Source: JAUHXS01 sp965213575
Lineage (GTDB): Bacteria; Bacteroidota; Bacteroidia; Chitinophagales; JAUHXS01
Reading direction: 5' to 3'
Length of the DNA: 64,000 nucleotides
Assembly (NCBI GenBank): GCA_965213575.1
Contig: CBDBZN010000037.1
Coordinates: forward strand, 1 to 64,000
A program made the position numbers and the translations under genes. Positions within the stretch are counted from its first letter, which is position 1. Every line of letters begins with the position of its first letter. The notes under the pieces are model-generated. The model searched no databases and had not been told where the DNA came from. It worked only from the letters and a program-made list of their open reading frames with translations. This document shows, piece by piece, positions 46,801 through 56,893 of this stretch.

Positions 46801-46971
46801 ATGTTCAACCTCTTCAAATCCGATCCAAACAAAAAGCTTCAAAAGCAGTATCAAAAACTGATGAAAGAAGCTACTGATTTACAACGAAAAGGTGATATTA
46901 AAGGATACGCCATGAAGGTCGCTGAGGCGGAAGCTGTAAATGACAAAATAAATCGTACCACCGATGAGTAA
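46801..46971 (+). CDS. small DUF6435-like protein
   Basis: Fifty-six residues, opening MFNLFKSDPNKKLQKQYQKL, with a highly charged helical body (GDIKGYAMKVAEAEAVNDKI). It resembles the small DUF6435 family as I remember it; the function is unknown. The frame is well formed, with a promoter box upstream, and it overlaps the photolyase start by 8 bases, which supports real translation and coupling. Confidence 0.7.
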   Translation: MFNLFKSDPNKKLQKQYQKLMKEATDLQRKGDIKGYAMKVAEAEAVNDKINRTTDE

Positions 46972-48268
46972 GCAGCAGGTTGCTATTTTTTGGTTTCGTA
47001 GAGATTTACGCCTAGAAGATAACGTTGGACTATATTATGCACTGAAAGGCGAATATCCGGTATTGCCGATCTTCATTTTTGATGAAAATATTTTAAATGA
47101 TTTAAAGAATAAGCAGGATGCAAGAGTCATATTTATTCATCGACAAATAGAAAATATTAATATAGAATTAAAAAGTAAAGACACTTCTTTACAAGTTTTT
47201 TTTGGAAAGCCCAAAACAATTTGCCAGCAGCTCTTGAATGAATATGATGTAAAAGAAGTTTTTGCAAATAGAGATTATGAGCCCTATGCGAGAGAACGTG
47301 ATAAAGAAATTTATGAGTTGGTGAAAGCTAAAAATATTGCTTTTAACACTTATAAAGATCAAGTAATTTTTGAAAAAAGTGAAATTACTAAATCTGATGG
47401 AACGCCTTATGCAGTGTTTACACCTTACAAAAATGCTTGGAAATCAAAGGTTAAAGACGAAATGTTGAATAGTTATCCCTCCGCACAAGTTGATAATTTC
47501 TACTCAATTCGCTGGACGAAAATAATATCCTTACAGCAGATAGGTTTTGAACTTACTACCATAGATCTTCCGTCAGATATTGTAAAGGGCCATACTTTAC
47601 AGAATTACGCTAAACAACGTGATTATCCTGCTAAGAATGGTACCTCTCAATTAGGTATACATCTGCGTTTTGGAACAATAAGCATCAGGAAACTTATGCA
47701 ACTAGCTAAAGATATAAGTACGGTGTTTTTTGATGAATTGATTTGGAGAGAATTTTTTCAAATGATATTGTGGCATCATCCCAGAGTGGTTAATGAAAAT
47801 TACAATAAAAAATATGATGCTATACCATGGAGAAATAATAAAGCTGAATTTAAGCGATGGTGTGAAGGCAAAACGGGATACCCAATTGTAGATGCTGGCA
47901 TGCGAGAACTTAACAATACAGGTTTTATGCACAATCGTATCAGGATGGTGGTGGCTAGCTTTTTGACTAAACATTTATTAATAGATTGGCGATGGGGAGA
48001 GGCTTATTTTGCTGAAAAACTGCTAGATTACGATTTAGCATCTAACAACGGAAACTGGCAATGGGCGGCAGGTACAGGGGTAGATGCACAGCCATATTTT
48101 AGAGTATTTAATCCATATACACAGGCAAAAAAGTTTGACCCGAATAATGAATATATCAAAAAATGGGTGCCTGAATATGATTCGGATGAGTATGTAAAAC
48201 TGATAGTCGATCATAAAGAAGCTCGTGAGCGTGCTATTGAAACTTATAAGAAAGCAGTTTCGGGATAA
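46964..48268 (+). CDS. phrB: deoxyribodipyrimidine photolyase
   Basis: Blue-light flavoenzyme that splits UV-induced pyrimidine dimers. It is 434 residues. The N-terminal antenna domain starts VAIFWFRRDLRLEDNVGLYY. The FAD domain contains KRWCEGKTGYPIVDAGMREL near 303, HNRIRMVVASFLTKHLLIDW and YDLASNNGNWQWAAGTGVDA near 363-382. The trp-rich electron path is consistent with a CPD photolyase rather than a cryptochrome, but reading alone cannot prove it. It may be co-expressed with the small DUF6435-like gene it overlaps. Confidence 0.94.
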   Translation: MSKQQVAIFWFRRDLRLEDNVGLYYALKGEYPVLPIFIFDENILNDLKNKQDARVIFIHRQIENINIELKSKDTSLQVFFGKPKTICQQLLNEYDVKEVFANRDYEPYARERDKEIYELVKAKNIAFNTYKDQVIFEKSEITKSDGTPYAVFTPYKNAWKSKVKDEMLNSYPSAQVDNFYSIRWTKIISLQQIGFELTTIDLPSDIVKGHTLQNYAKQRDYPAKNGTSQLGIHLRFGTISIRKLMQLAKDISTVFFDELIWREFFQMILWHHPRVVNENYNKKYDAIPWRNNKAEFKRWCEGKTGYPIVDAGMRELNNTGFMHNRIRMVVASFLTKHLLIDWRWGEAYFAEKLLDYDLASNNGNWQWAAGTGVDAQPYFRVFNPYTQAKKFDPNNEYIKKWVPEYDSDEYVKLIVDHKEARERAIETYKKAVSG

Positions 48269-48325
48269 GAAATTCTAGTTATTTTTAAATAACTTCATCC
48301 CACCATTGAAAATACATAGAATTGG

Positions 48326-49405
48326 ATGAAGAAAGCAGGACTTTTCATAGCACTTTTACTAATTGCATTTTTAACATTACACGCCCAAGAAGACACTGCC
48401 GGAAGAGATAATAGTTTAGTTCCCTTGCCTCTATTGTTTTATACCCCCGAAACAAGTCTCGGATTTGGTGGGGCAATTGTATATAATTTTAAATTTAAAG
48501 ACGAACCTGCAAGCTCGACTGTATCTCAACTGCAAGTAGGATTTGCTTACACACTCGAAAATCAGATATTATTTTATACTCCTTATAGAATTTATTTTAA
48601 TAATGATAAATATCTAAGCTATGGTGAACTTGGGTTCTACAAGTATTTTTATCGTTTTTATGGTATTGGTAATGATATTGACGTAGATGAATTTTCAATT
48701 TTTGAAATAACCTATCCTCGTATCAGATTAAATTTTCTCAAAGAAGTAGCATCTAATTTTCATATAGGTGCAAGGTACTGGTTCGACGGCTATAATAATG
48801 TGGATTTTGATTCAGACACAAACAATATAGCCGATCCATCTATTACCGGTATTGATGGAGGAATTATATCGGGTATCGGTTTGGTGACTAATTACGATAC
48901 TAGAGATAATATATTTTTTCCTTCTGAAGGTTTATTTATAGAAACAGTATTACTGCAAAACGGAGAGTTTTTAGGGAGTGATTTCAATTATTTTAATTAC
49001 AGCATTGACGCCAGTAAATATTTTAATGTAATTAAAGATCATGTAATAGCTGTAAATGCATATGGAAATTTCTACAATGGCGATCCCCCATTTTTTCAAA
49101 TGGCTTTTATTGGTGGCACTAAAAAAATGAGGGGCTATTATGAAGGTACTTACAGAGATAAGAAGTTGATGATGCTTCAAACAGAATACCGAATGCCTAT
49201 ATTTTGGCGTTTTGGTTTAGTAGCATTTGGAGGAGCAGGCGTAGTCGCTCCTACTTTTAAAGATTTTGACTTTAAAAATACAAGATTTACTTATGGAGCA
49301 GGCATGCGTTTCAGGCTAAATGAAGATAAAGTAAACCTTCGATTCGATGCTGCATTTAGTCCGGAGACAAGTGGATTTTATTTGACGGTAGGGGAGGCGT
49401 TTTAA
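48326..49405 (+). CDS. BamA/TamA-family (Omp85-like) outer-membrane protein
   Basis: A 359-residue beta-barrel protein with signal peptide (residues 1-20, ending HAQE). It has no visible POTRA domains: the barrel starts at once with LPLLFYTPETSLGFGGAIVYNF. The bacterial surface-antigen region includes TNYDTRDNIFFPSEGLFIET, the conserved GGTKKMRGYYEGTYRDKK (the RGY loop near 270) and VNLRFDAAFSPETSGFYLTV. Short barrel-only members are common in Bacteroidota; their function is not settled. Confidence 0.87.
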   Translation: MKKAGLFIALLLIAFLTLHAQEDTAGRDNSLVPLPLLFYTPETSLGFGGAIVYNFKFKDEPASSTVSQLQVGFAYTLENQILFYTPYRIYFNNDKYLSYGELGFYKYFYRFYGIGNDIDVDEFSIFEITYPRIRLNFLKEVASNFHIGARYWFDGYNNVDFDSDTNNIADPSITGIDGGIISGIGLVTNYDTRDNIFFPSEGLFIETVLLQNGEFLGSDFNYFNYSIDASKYFNVIKDHVIAVNAYGNFYNGDPPFFQMAFIGGTKKMRGYYEGTYRDKKLMMLQTEYRMPIFWRFGLVAFGGAGVVAPTFKDFDFKNTRFTYGAGMRFRLNEDKVNLRFDAAFSPETSGFYLTVGEAF

Positions 49406-49514
49406 TATGTTATTGCGTTATACTGAAATCTTCAGCGATTGAAGTTCCGAGGAAGATGAAGCGTTTCAGAAAAGAGAGTAGAAGTGCTTAACAAAATCAC
49501 AGGAAAAAATTAAC

Positions 49515-50492
49515 ATGATAAAAATCGGATTATTAGGAGTAGGGCATCTTGGAAAAATCCATTTAAAATTGCTTCAAGAAATTGATGGTTTTGAATTAGT
49601 CGGATTTTATGATCCTAATGATGAAAATAGCGGGAAAGTTATTAGTACATATGATATTCAAAGATTTGGTTCACTAAATGAATTAATTAAGCAAGTAGAT
49701 GCTGTAGATATCGTAACGCCCACTCTTTCTCATTACGATTGTGCTATTCAAGCAGTTAAAAACGGCAAGCATATTTTTATAGAAAAGCCGGTTACTAATA
49801 CATTAAAAGAAGCAGAGAATTTATTGGCCATTGTAGAAGAGGCAAATGTAAAAGCTCAAGTGGGGCATATTGAAAGATTTAATCCTGCTTTTATGGCATT
49901 AAAAAATCAAGATTTAAATCCGGTATTTATAGAATCACATCGTTTAGCAAAATTTAACCCACGCGGTACAGATGTTTCGGTGGTGCTGGATTTAATGATC
50001 CACGATATAGATGTAGTCTTGAGCATGGTACGTGCTAATGTTAAAAAAATAAGTGCAAACGGAGTTGCTGTTATTAGCGAAACGCCTGATATTGCCAATG
50101 CTAGAATAGAGTTTGATAATGGTTGTGCAGCCAACCTAACGGCTAGTAGAATTTCCTTAAAAGATATGCGTAAGATGCGGTTGTTTCAAAAGAACGCTTA
50201 TCTAAGTATCGATTTTTTAAATAAAGATGCTGAAGTAATTAAGCTAAATACTAGTGGAGAAACTCCCACAGGCTTGACATTTGACTTGGATCATAATGGA
50301 ATTAAAAAACAAATTATTTTAGAAAAACCTACTGTGGAACCAATTAACGCTATTAAGCATGAGCTTGAATTATTTAGAGATGCTATATGGAATAACACTG
50401 AACCGGAAGTATCTGTTTTGGATGGATTAAATGCTCTTAAAGTAGCATATCAAATTATCGAAAAAATTGAGAAAAACAGTTTCATAGCTTAA
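49515..50492 (+). CDS. Gfo/Idh/MocA family oxidoreductase
   Basis: NAD(P)-dependent sugar or sugar-nucleotide dehydrogenase of 325 residues. The Rossmann loop GLLGVGHLGKIHLKLL is near residue 4, the EKP motif in HIFIEKPVTN near 93, and VGHIERFNPAF at 115-126. The catalytic His lies in DLMIHDIDVVLSM near 158. It precedes a lipoprotein and a sugar-phosphate transferase, so a role in surface polysaccharide precursor synthesis is plausible. The substrate is unknown. Confidence 0.88.
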   Translation: MIKIGLLGVGHLGKIHLKLLQEIDGFELVGFYDPNDENSGKVISTYDIQRFGSLNELIKQVDAVDIVTPTLSHYDCAIQAVKNGKHIFIEKPVTNTLKEAENLLAIVEEANVKAQVGHIERFNPAFMALKNQDLNPVFIESHRLAKFNPRGTDVSVVLDLMIHDIDVVLSMVRANVKKISANGVAVISETPDIANARIEFDNGCAANLTASRISLKDMRKMRLFQKNAYLSIDFLNKDAEVIKLNTSGETPTGLTFDLDHNGIKKQIILEKPTVEPINAIKHELELFRDAIWNNTEPEVSVLDGLNALKVAYQIIEKIEKNSFIA

Positions 50493-50529
50493 ATTTTTGC
50501 ATGATTTAAGATGTTTTAACTTTAATTTC

Positions 50530-50556
50530 AGATTTCAAACCTCAAACTTCAAATTT
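50530..50556. repeat. 7-bp-period array
   Basis: AGATTTC AAACCTC AAACTTC AAATTT, just downstream of the oxidoreductase stop. Confidence 0.6.
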
Positions 50557-50617
50557 ATAACAGGTTCATGCAATATTTTAAAACTTTATGCATTGTATAA
50601 ATGTTACAAAATTTTAA

Positions 50618-51463
50618 ATGAGGCGAATACTACTCAAAGCCATAGTCGGCTTAATTTTTTCTTTTTTTATAACCGGCTGTGAGTTGATCAATCCCCCAGA
50701 AGAAATTCCTACTTACATTTATATTGATTCTATTAAGTTAGATATTCTCGATCCATCTGAAGGTTCTGCTGCACATAAAATTCTTGATGCATGGGTTTTT
50801 ATAGATAATAATCCTGTAGGTATTTATGAGCTTCCGATTAACTTTCCTGTCTTAAATAAAGGAGAAGTAGATATTTTAGTTCAAGCAGGTATCGCAGAGA
50901 ATGGTATAGCTTCAACGAGAGTTAATTATCCTTTTTATACTTCTTATAAAACAACCGTTACGCTATCTGAAGGAGAAACAATTACTATAAATCCGGTAGT
51001 AAACTATAAGCATCTGGCTGATTTTGCTTTTACAGAAAATTTTGATGGTGTGGGGATTAAATTTTCGCGATTAAATGGGAATGTGGATATTGTAAAATCT
51101 ACAGAAGAAAAATTTGAAGGAGTGGCATCGGGTAAAATTGAATTAACCGGAGTCAACAATTATGCTGAGATCGGCAGCACAGAATCTTTTCCTTTACCAT
51201 TAGATGGGAGCCTCATTTATTTAGAATTAAATTATAAAGGGACTAATGATTTTCAGATTGGGTTATTAGATGAAAATTCGCAACAGCGATTATATGATTT
51301 AGTTGTATATCCTAAGGAAGATTGGAATAAAATTTATGTGAACCTTACTCAAATTGCCAATGTAATGGCTGCTCAAGAGTTTAGATTAGTCATTCAATCC
51401 GTACTAAATGAGGAGCTGGCTTCGTCTGAAATTTATATTGATAATGTAAAACTGATCCATTAA
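50618..51463 (+). CDS. lipoprotein with C-terminal beta-sandwich-like domain, function unknown
   Basis: Not recognised by name. The 281-residue product has a clear lipoprotein signal (FFITGCELINPPEE; lipidated Cys near residue 22). An N-terminal strand-rich domain (IYIDSIKLDILD, HKILDAWVFIDNNPVGIYEL) is followed by a galactose-binding-like sandwich (VDIVKSTEEKFEGVASGKIE, SLIYLELNYKGTNDFQIGL, ending SSEIYIDNVKLIH). It lies six bases before the sugar transferase gene, so a role in a surface polysaccharide context is possible. Confidence 0.75.
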   Translation: MRRILLKAIVGLIFSFFITGCELINPPEEIPTYIYIDSIKLDILDPSEGSAAHKILDAWVFIDNNPVGIYELPINFPVLNKGEVDILVQAGIAENGIASTRVNYPFYTSYKTTVTLSEGETITINPVVNYKHLADFAFTENFDGVGIKFSRLNGNVDIVKSTEEKFEGVASGKIELTGVNNYAEIGSTESFPLPLDGSLIYLELNYKGTNDFQIGLLDENSQQRLYDLVVYPKEDWNKIYVNLTQIANVMAAQEFRLVIQSVLNEELASSEIYIDNVKLIH

Positions 51464-51469
51464 ACAGGT

Positions 51470-52885
51470 TTGAATAAAAAGTTAGGCATATTCATAAATA
51501 TTCTTTTAGATTATGTTGCTGCATCTATTAGTTGGGCTATATTTTTTACTTTTCGCAAAATTTACATCGAAAATATTCCCGGAAATGTTTTTGATATTGT
51601 AACAGAGGATAAAAATTTCATACAAGGCATCATCTTCATTCCTATATGTTGGGTAATCTTATATTTCTTATCAGGAAGTTATAAAGATCTCTTTAGAAAG
51701 TCTCGGTTATCAGAAATTAACAGGACAATCATATCTTCCTTAATAGGAGTTATTATCATATTTTTTACTTTAATGCTAGATGATTTAGTGCCGGTTTACA
51801 CTAATTATTATAGTTCTTTATTTGCACTATTTATTATTCATACCAGTATCACTCTGTTTATTAGAATGCTTTTGCTGAGTATTAGTAAAAATATCGTTAA
51901 AGATGGCCGAGTATGGTATAATACTATTTTAATTGGAGGAAATAAAAATGCACTCGACCTATATCAAGAGATAATAATTCAAAATCTACCTTTAGGTTAT
52001 AGATTTAAAGGCTTCATAGATACCAATGGTAAAAGTACAAATGAGCTGGAAGCTTATCTTCCGAAGTTGGGAAAAATCGAAAGCCTTAGTAAAGCTATTG
52101 ATCAATATAATATTGAAGAGGTTTTTATTGCAGTAGAGTCTTCTGAACATCAACAATTAAATCAGATCATAAATATTCTAGCTGATAAAAACTTAGTTGT
52201 TAAAATATTACCTGATATGTATGATATTATTGCCGGGTCAGTTCGGGTAAATAATGTTTTTGCTACACCATTAATTGAGATTTATCCTAAAATAATGCCT
52301 ATTTGGCAAAGAATGATTAAGAGATTGATTGATGTTGTGATGGCAATATTTATATTTATTTTGCTGATCCCCGTCTATATATTCATCGCTTTAAAAGTTA
52401 AATTGTCATCTAAAGGGCCAATCTTTTACACTCAGGAGCGGCTTGGGATAAATGGATTACCATTTAATATGTATAAATTCAGGTCTATGTATACAGATGC
52501 TGAAAAAGATGGACCTGCGTTATCAAGCAAAGATGATCAAAGGATCACTCCGTGGGGAAGAATTATGCGTAAATGGCGTTTAGATGAATTGCCTCAGTTT
52601 TGGAATGTTATTATTGGCGATATGTCAATAGTAGGCCCGCGGCCTGAACGAAGATATTATTTTGATAAAATAGTTTTAGAGGCTCCTCATTATAAGCATT
52701 TAAGCAAGGTGAAGCCGGGTATTAGTTCTTTAGGAATGGTTAAATTCGGTTATGCTGAAAATGTGAAGCAAATGATCGCAAGGATGAAATACGATTTATT
52801 GTACGTCGAAAATATGTCTCTGGCCTTAGATATAAAAATAATGTTTTACACCCTTTTGATCATCGTACAAGGAAAAGGTAAGTGA
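51470..52885 (+). CDS. undecaprenyl-phosphate sugar phosphotransferase (WcaJ/exopolysaccharide initiating type)
   Basis: Initiates surface polysaccharide synthesis by placing a sugar phosphate on undecaprenyl phosphate. The 471-residue protein has about four N-terminal membrane segments, a CoA-binding-like middle domain (NTILIGGNKNALDLYQEI) and a C-terminal catalytic domain after a further segment: RLIDVVMAIFIFILLIPVYI, GPIFYTQERLGINGLPFNMY, KFRSMYTDAE, RKWRLDELPQFWNVIIGDMS and IVGPRPER. Start is TTG 51470, with no ATG nearby. It is the last plus-strand gene of a four-gene stretch. Confidence 0.92.
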   Translation: MNKKLGIFINILLDYVAASISWAIFFTFRKIYIENIPGNVFDIVTEDKNFIQGIIFIPICWVILYFLSGSYKDLFRKSRLSEINRTIISSLIGVIIIFFTLMLDDLVPVYTNYYSSLFALFIIHTSITLFIRMLLLSISKNIVKDGRVWYNTILIGGNKNALDLYQEIIIQNLPLGYRFKGFIDTNGKSTNELEAYLPKLGKIESLSKAIDQYNIEEVFIAVESSEHQQLNQIINILADKNLVVKILPDMYDIIAGSVRVNNVFATPLIEIYPKIMPIWQRMIKRLIDVVMAIFIFILLIPVYIFIALKVKLSSKGPIFYTQERLGINGLPFNMYKFRSMYTDAEKDGPALSSKDDQRITPWGRIMRKWRLDELPQFWNVIIGDMSIVGPRPERRYYFDKIVLEAPHYKHLSKVKPGISSLGMVKFGYAENVKQMIARMKYDLLYVENMSLALDIKIMFYTLLIIVQGKGK

Positions 52886-52924
52886 TGTTAATTAACTAAA
52901 TTTACTGATTAGCTAATTAACAAT

Positions 52925-53512
52925 TTAATTCTTTAGTTTTAAAGTATAAACAGATTTATAATGTTCAGGATTATTAAAATAGTCATCTAATTCCCCTCTA
53001 ACATTATCTTCAATAAACGGCATTAATGGCTGGTCTACTTCAAATACTTTAACGATAGATTTCCTGATTTTTTCATCCCATACCTTATAATAAGTGTCGA
53101 AGTCGTTTGGCCCAATAACTTTCCTGCAATTCGGATCTCCACAGGTAAGTGCCATTTCAGAATCTAAATTAAAAATTCCATATTCATCCGTAATTTGTTC
53201 GCCTTTTTCTATGTCTCTTATAGCAATTTCAAATCCATATCCGGTACTGATAGTATTACAATTACAACAATGGTTTACATACTTTGCAAAATCCCAACTA
53301 ATTATCCTATTGCCTTTTTCATCTATATAAGAATATTTATCTATTACTGATTTCATTTCGTTTGCATGAAGCAAATAATCTGTGGGGGTAACTACTAATT
53401 CTAAGCTGTCTTTTACGTAAACTATTGTGCCTTCGGGTATTTGGCCTGTTGCAAAAACACCATAACCAACTATGTCATTGATGTGTCTTACCTCCGTCTT
53501 TGGGTGTATCAT
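52925..53512 (-). CDS. SET domain protein (putative protein lysine methyltransferase)
   Basis: A 195-residue bacterial SET protein. Motifs visible are GYGVFATGQIPEGTIVYVKD near 12-31 (SAM-binding G-x-G start), KYVNHCCNCNTIS near 87 (the NHxC pseudo-knot motif), and IEKGEQITDEYGIF near 117-130, with the catalytic-site Tyr. A Cys-rich post-SET-like CGDPNCRKVIG follows near 138. It could methylate lysines on a protein; no substrate is known. It lies 199 bp downstream of a second, shorter SET gene on the same strand. The gap 53513-53711 is AT-rich and shows no gene. Confidence 0.87.
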   Translation of the reverse strand: MIHPKTEVRHINDIVGYGVFATGQIPEGTIVYVKDSLELVVTPTDYLLHANEMKSVIDKYSYIDEKGNRIISWDFAKYVNHCCNCNTISTGYGFEIAIRDIEKGEQITDEYGIFNLDSEMALTCGDPNCRKVIGPNDFDTYYKVWDEKIRKSIVKVFEVDQPLMPFIEDNVRGELDDYFNNPEHYKSVYTLKLKN

Positions 53513-53711
53513 TTATAGTTTTGTATTAATTTAATGAGTAGATTTAGAAATAATATTAATATTAAAAAAACTATTTTCAAGTTCAATTTTACGTCTTTTA
53601 TACAAAATTTTTGCTATTTTCTTAGTTTTTTCCATTTCTTTATATCATAAGTTTATAATATAAGGTTCTTAATTTATCTCGCATTCAATATAGTTTAAAT
53701 ATATGATTAAA

Positions 53712-54059
53712 TTAATTTCCTAATCTCCCTTTTATCCATTTTCCGCAACAATTACATACAAAAGGACTACTTAAAATATCTTCAGAATCATTGTAGTTGA
53801 AAGTTATTTCTTCATTGGGCTGAATACCACTTATGGCAACTAGTTTACCATTGATCATTTTACAGTTAGGAACACATGAATGATTAATATATTGGCCTTC
53901 GTCTTCTATATTGATATGAATGTTTTTGCTGACTTGGATAGATGTTTGTGTGGGCTTTGTTGAAACTTTCCCTTTTGGGACATATACAACTTCTCCTTTT
54001 GAAAAGCTTGTATGACTAAAAGCACCTTTCATATTCTTATGTATGTGCTTTATTACCAT
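53712..54059 (-). CDS. small SET domain protein
   Basis: A 115-residue, nearly minimal SET protein. It has KGAFSHTSFSKGEVVYVPKG near 11-30, the NHSCVPNCKMI motif near 60-70, IQPNEEITFNYNDSED near 79-94 with the conserved Tyr, and a C-terminal FVCNCCGKWIKGRLG post-SET cluster near 100-114. The start is 9 bases from the stop of parC, so it is probably in the parC transcript. The small size resembles bacterial SET proteins often acquired by transfer; the target is unknown. Confidence 0.85.
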   Translation of the reverse strand: MVIKHIHKNMKGAFSHTSFSKGEVVYVPKGKVSTKPTQTSIQVSKNIHINIEDEGQYINHSCVPNCKMINGKLVAISGIQPNEEITFNYNDSEDILSSPFVCNCCGKWIKGRLGN

Positions 54060-54068
54060 CGTTGAAAC

Positions 54069-56860
54069 TTAAAATAGCCCTAACTGACTATCATCTTTTT
54101 TTTTCTTTTTAGCAGATTTTAATCGATTTTCTGTTTGTTGAACTTTCAACTCAATCGTATTTTCAGATTCAATCTTCTTTTCTGAGAGTTCTTTTTTTAT
54201 TTGTTCTTCAAAAGCAATATCCTCTTCGGTCAGCTCTTCTTCCTCAACAGACTGTGCAGTTTCAGCAATGACTTTGCTTTCACTTAAATAAGGTTGGCTA
54301 TCATTTGTGGTATTATCAGGTATTTCTTTCTCACTTTCAGCTGTTTGATGATTTTCTGTGATGGTTAATTTAGTAATACTATGATATGGCAATCTATTGC
54401 CTAACGCTTTCCAACCTTTTACATCAATGAATTCAGCCATGTTTACCGCTTCTCGTTTTTTCTCACCTCCTGCTTTTGTAGTAGCGTCAAAAGTAATAAT
54501 AGGCTTTTCGGCAGTGGAGACTTTGAGTAGCTTAGAACCAGATTCCTCTGAAATAAAAACAAATTTTTCTCCTATAGATTTAGTTTCTATATGAAACCTT
54601 TTGATAAAATACTTCTTCGTCTTTCCATCATAATAAAGTGCAGATATGGCAGACTGAGGGTCAAATTTTCTAATCACCTCAATATTATCCATGGCATATC
54701 TGTTTACTAAGTCAGGCTCGGTAAGCTCATAAGATCCGTCTCTAAAAATGGATAAAATTTGATCATCTGTATCAAAACTGCCTAAATAAGCTCCTCTTTT
54801 TTCCGTATTTAACCTGCCGACTGTTTCGTCAAGCCACATGTCTCTACCGCCAATGGTAGACTCTCCTAGTTCTTTTCTAACTACTTTAGTAATGGCGTAT
54901 TTAGTTACCATATTACCTTTCGAGCTTCTGCCTTTTATAGCTAAGTCACCAAAATCATATTCAAAAACTTTCTTTTTAGCTTTAGAATTGGGTGATAAGG
55001 TAATAGTCACAACCTCAGATTCGCTATTAGGATTGGCAGTAAAATATACTGTTTTAGTATTAGGATCGCCGGTTGTGAGGTCATATTCTTTGTCTCTGGT
55101 AATAGATTTTACCGCAAAGCGCTTAGCAAATGATTTTCCCAGCTTTGGATCTGCATAAATCATGTTATAAACCATTCGCTCATCGCCTTTTTTCCAAACG
55201 GCTATATGTATGATGTCTTTACCGAAAAATAATTTATCAGCTATTTTAGAAACCATAAATTTACCGTCTCGCCTAAAAGCTATAACGTTATCCAAGTCAG
55301 AACAATCAGCTATATACTCATCTTTCTTTAATCCATATCCGGCAAAGCCTTCTTTTCGATTTACATATAATTTTTTATTGGAAACAGCTACTCTGCTTGC
55401 TTTAATAGTTTCAAAAGTAGCGACCTGCGTTTTTCTTTCCTTATCTTTTCCGTATTTTTCAATTAGTTTTTCAAAATAGGCTATCGAAAAATCGGTTAGA
55501 TGAGCTAGATGGTGATCAACCTCTGCCATCTGTGCTTCTAAGTCTTTTATATACTCATCTGCTTTAAAAGAATCATATTTAGAAATTCGTTTTATCTTTA
55601 TTTCTGTCAGCTTGATGATATCTTCTTCAGTTACAGTCCGCCTTAACTTTTTCTTGTGCGGCTCTAAGCCCTTGTCAATTGCTAAAAGCACGGCTTTCCA
55701 AGTTTCGCATTCCTCAATATCGCGATATATTCTGTTTTCAATAAAAATCTTTTCTAAAGAAGATAGGTGCCATTTATTTTCTAGTACTGCCCGCTTAATT
55801 TCTAACTCGCGTTGTAATAAATCCTTTGTTTTGACGGTAGATATCTTTAACACCTCATCTACATTAGTAAAAACAGGCTTTTCATTTATAATGACACATG
55901 TATTTGGAGAGATGGAAACTTCACAGTCAGTAAAGGCATACAAAGCATCTAGCGTAACATCAGGTGAAATACCCGGAGCTAAATGCACAAATATTTCCAC
56001 ATCTTTGGCGGTATTATCTATTACCTGTTTGATTTTTTATTTTTGCCGGAATCGTTAGCTTTGATAATACTATCAATTAATCCGGGAGTGGTGATGCCAT
56101 ATGGCACTGACTTAATAGCTAAAGTTTTTTTATCAACTACATCAATCTGCGACCTTACTCTTAATCTTCCACCTCGCTCGCCTCTGTTATATTCACTAAA
56201 ATCGGCTAATCCTCCTGTAGGAAAATCGGGTAGTAATTTAGTTGGCTTGCCTTTGAGCACGTTGATCGACCCCTTACATAATTCAATAAAGTTATGCGGC
56301 ATGATCTTAGTTGATAGCCCAACTGCAATTCCTTCCACGCCTTGGGCTAACAATAAAGGGAATTTTACAGGCAAGGTAACAGGTTCTTTTTTCCGCCCAT
56401 CGTAAGAAGTTTGCCAGTTTGTGGTATCGGCATTAAAAGCAACCTCTAGGGCAAACTTGGATAATCTTGCTTCTATATATCTGGCAGCTGCAGCACTGTC
56501 TCCGGTCCTTACATCGCCCCAGTTACCTTGCGTTTCAATGAGTAAATCTTTTTGGCCCAGATTAACGATGGCATCTCCAATAGCAGCGTCTCCATGTGGA
56601 TGATATTGCATCGTTTGTCCGATAATATTCGCCACTTTATTAAACCTGCCATCATCCATTTCTTTCATGGCATGCATAGCTCTTCTTTGAACAGGCTTTA
56701 GGCCATCTTCAATGGTAGGGACGGCCCTTTCTAGGATTACATATGAGGCGTAATCCAGAAACCAGTTTTCAAACATTCCCGAGACAGGAATAGCGTGAAC
56801 ACCGGATTCTCTACCATTCTTTTCAAAATTAGGATTAGTAGGATTTTCTTGGTCTTGCAT
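54069..56860 (-). CDS. parC: DNA topoisomerase IV subunit A, frameshifted
   Basis: Type IIA topoisomerase subunit that cuts and rejoins DNA to unlink chromosomes. The first part (56860-56021, 279 residues) has VSGMFENWFLDYASYVILER, GLKPVQRRAMHAM, MQYHPHGDAAIGDAIV and the catalytic Tyr in SAAAARYIEARL near 129. It stops after A runs. Removing one A from each of two runs at 56033-56044 gives KIKIKQVIDNTAKDVEIFVH and joins the long C-terminal part (to 54069), which ends in an acidic and then Lys-rich tail. The total is about 925 residues. YENWFLDYASYV-type starts fit ParC of Bacteroidota, not GyrA. Followed at 9 bp by a SET gene. Confidence 0.92.
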
Positions 56861-56893
56861 TAATAAAAAGCAGCCCTATGCGGGCTAAAGTAG

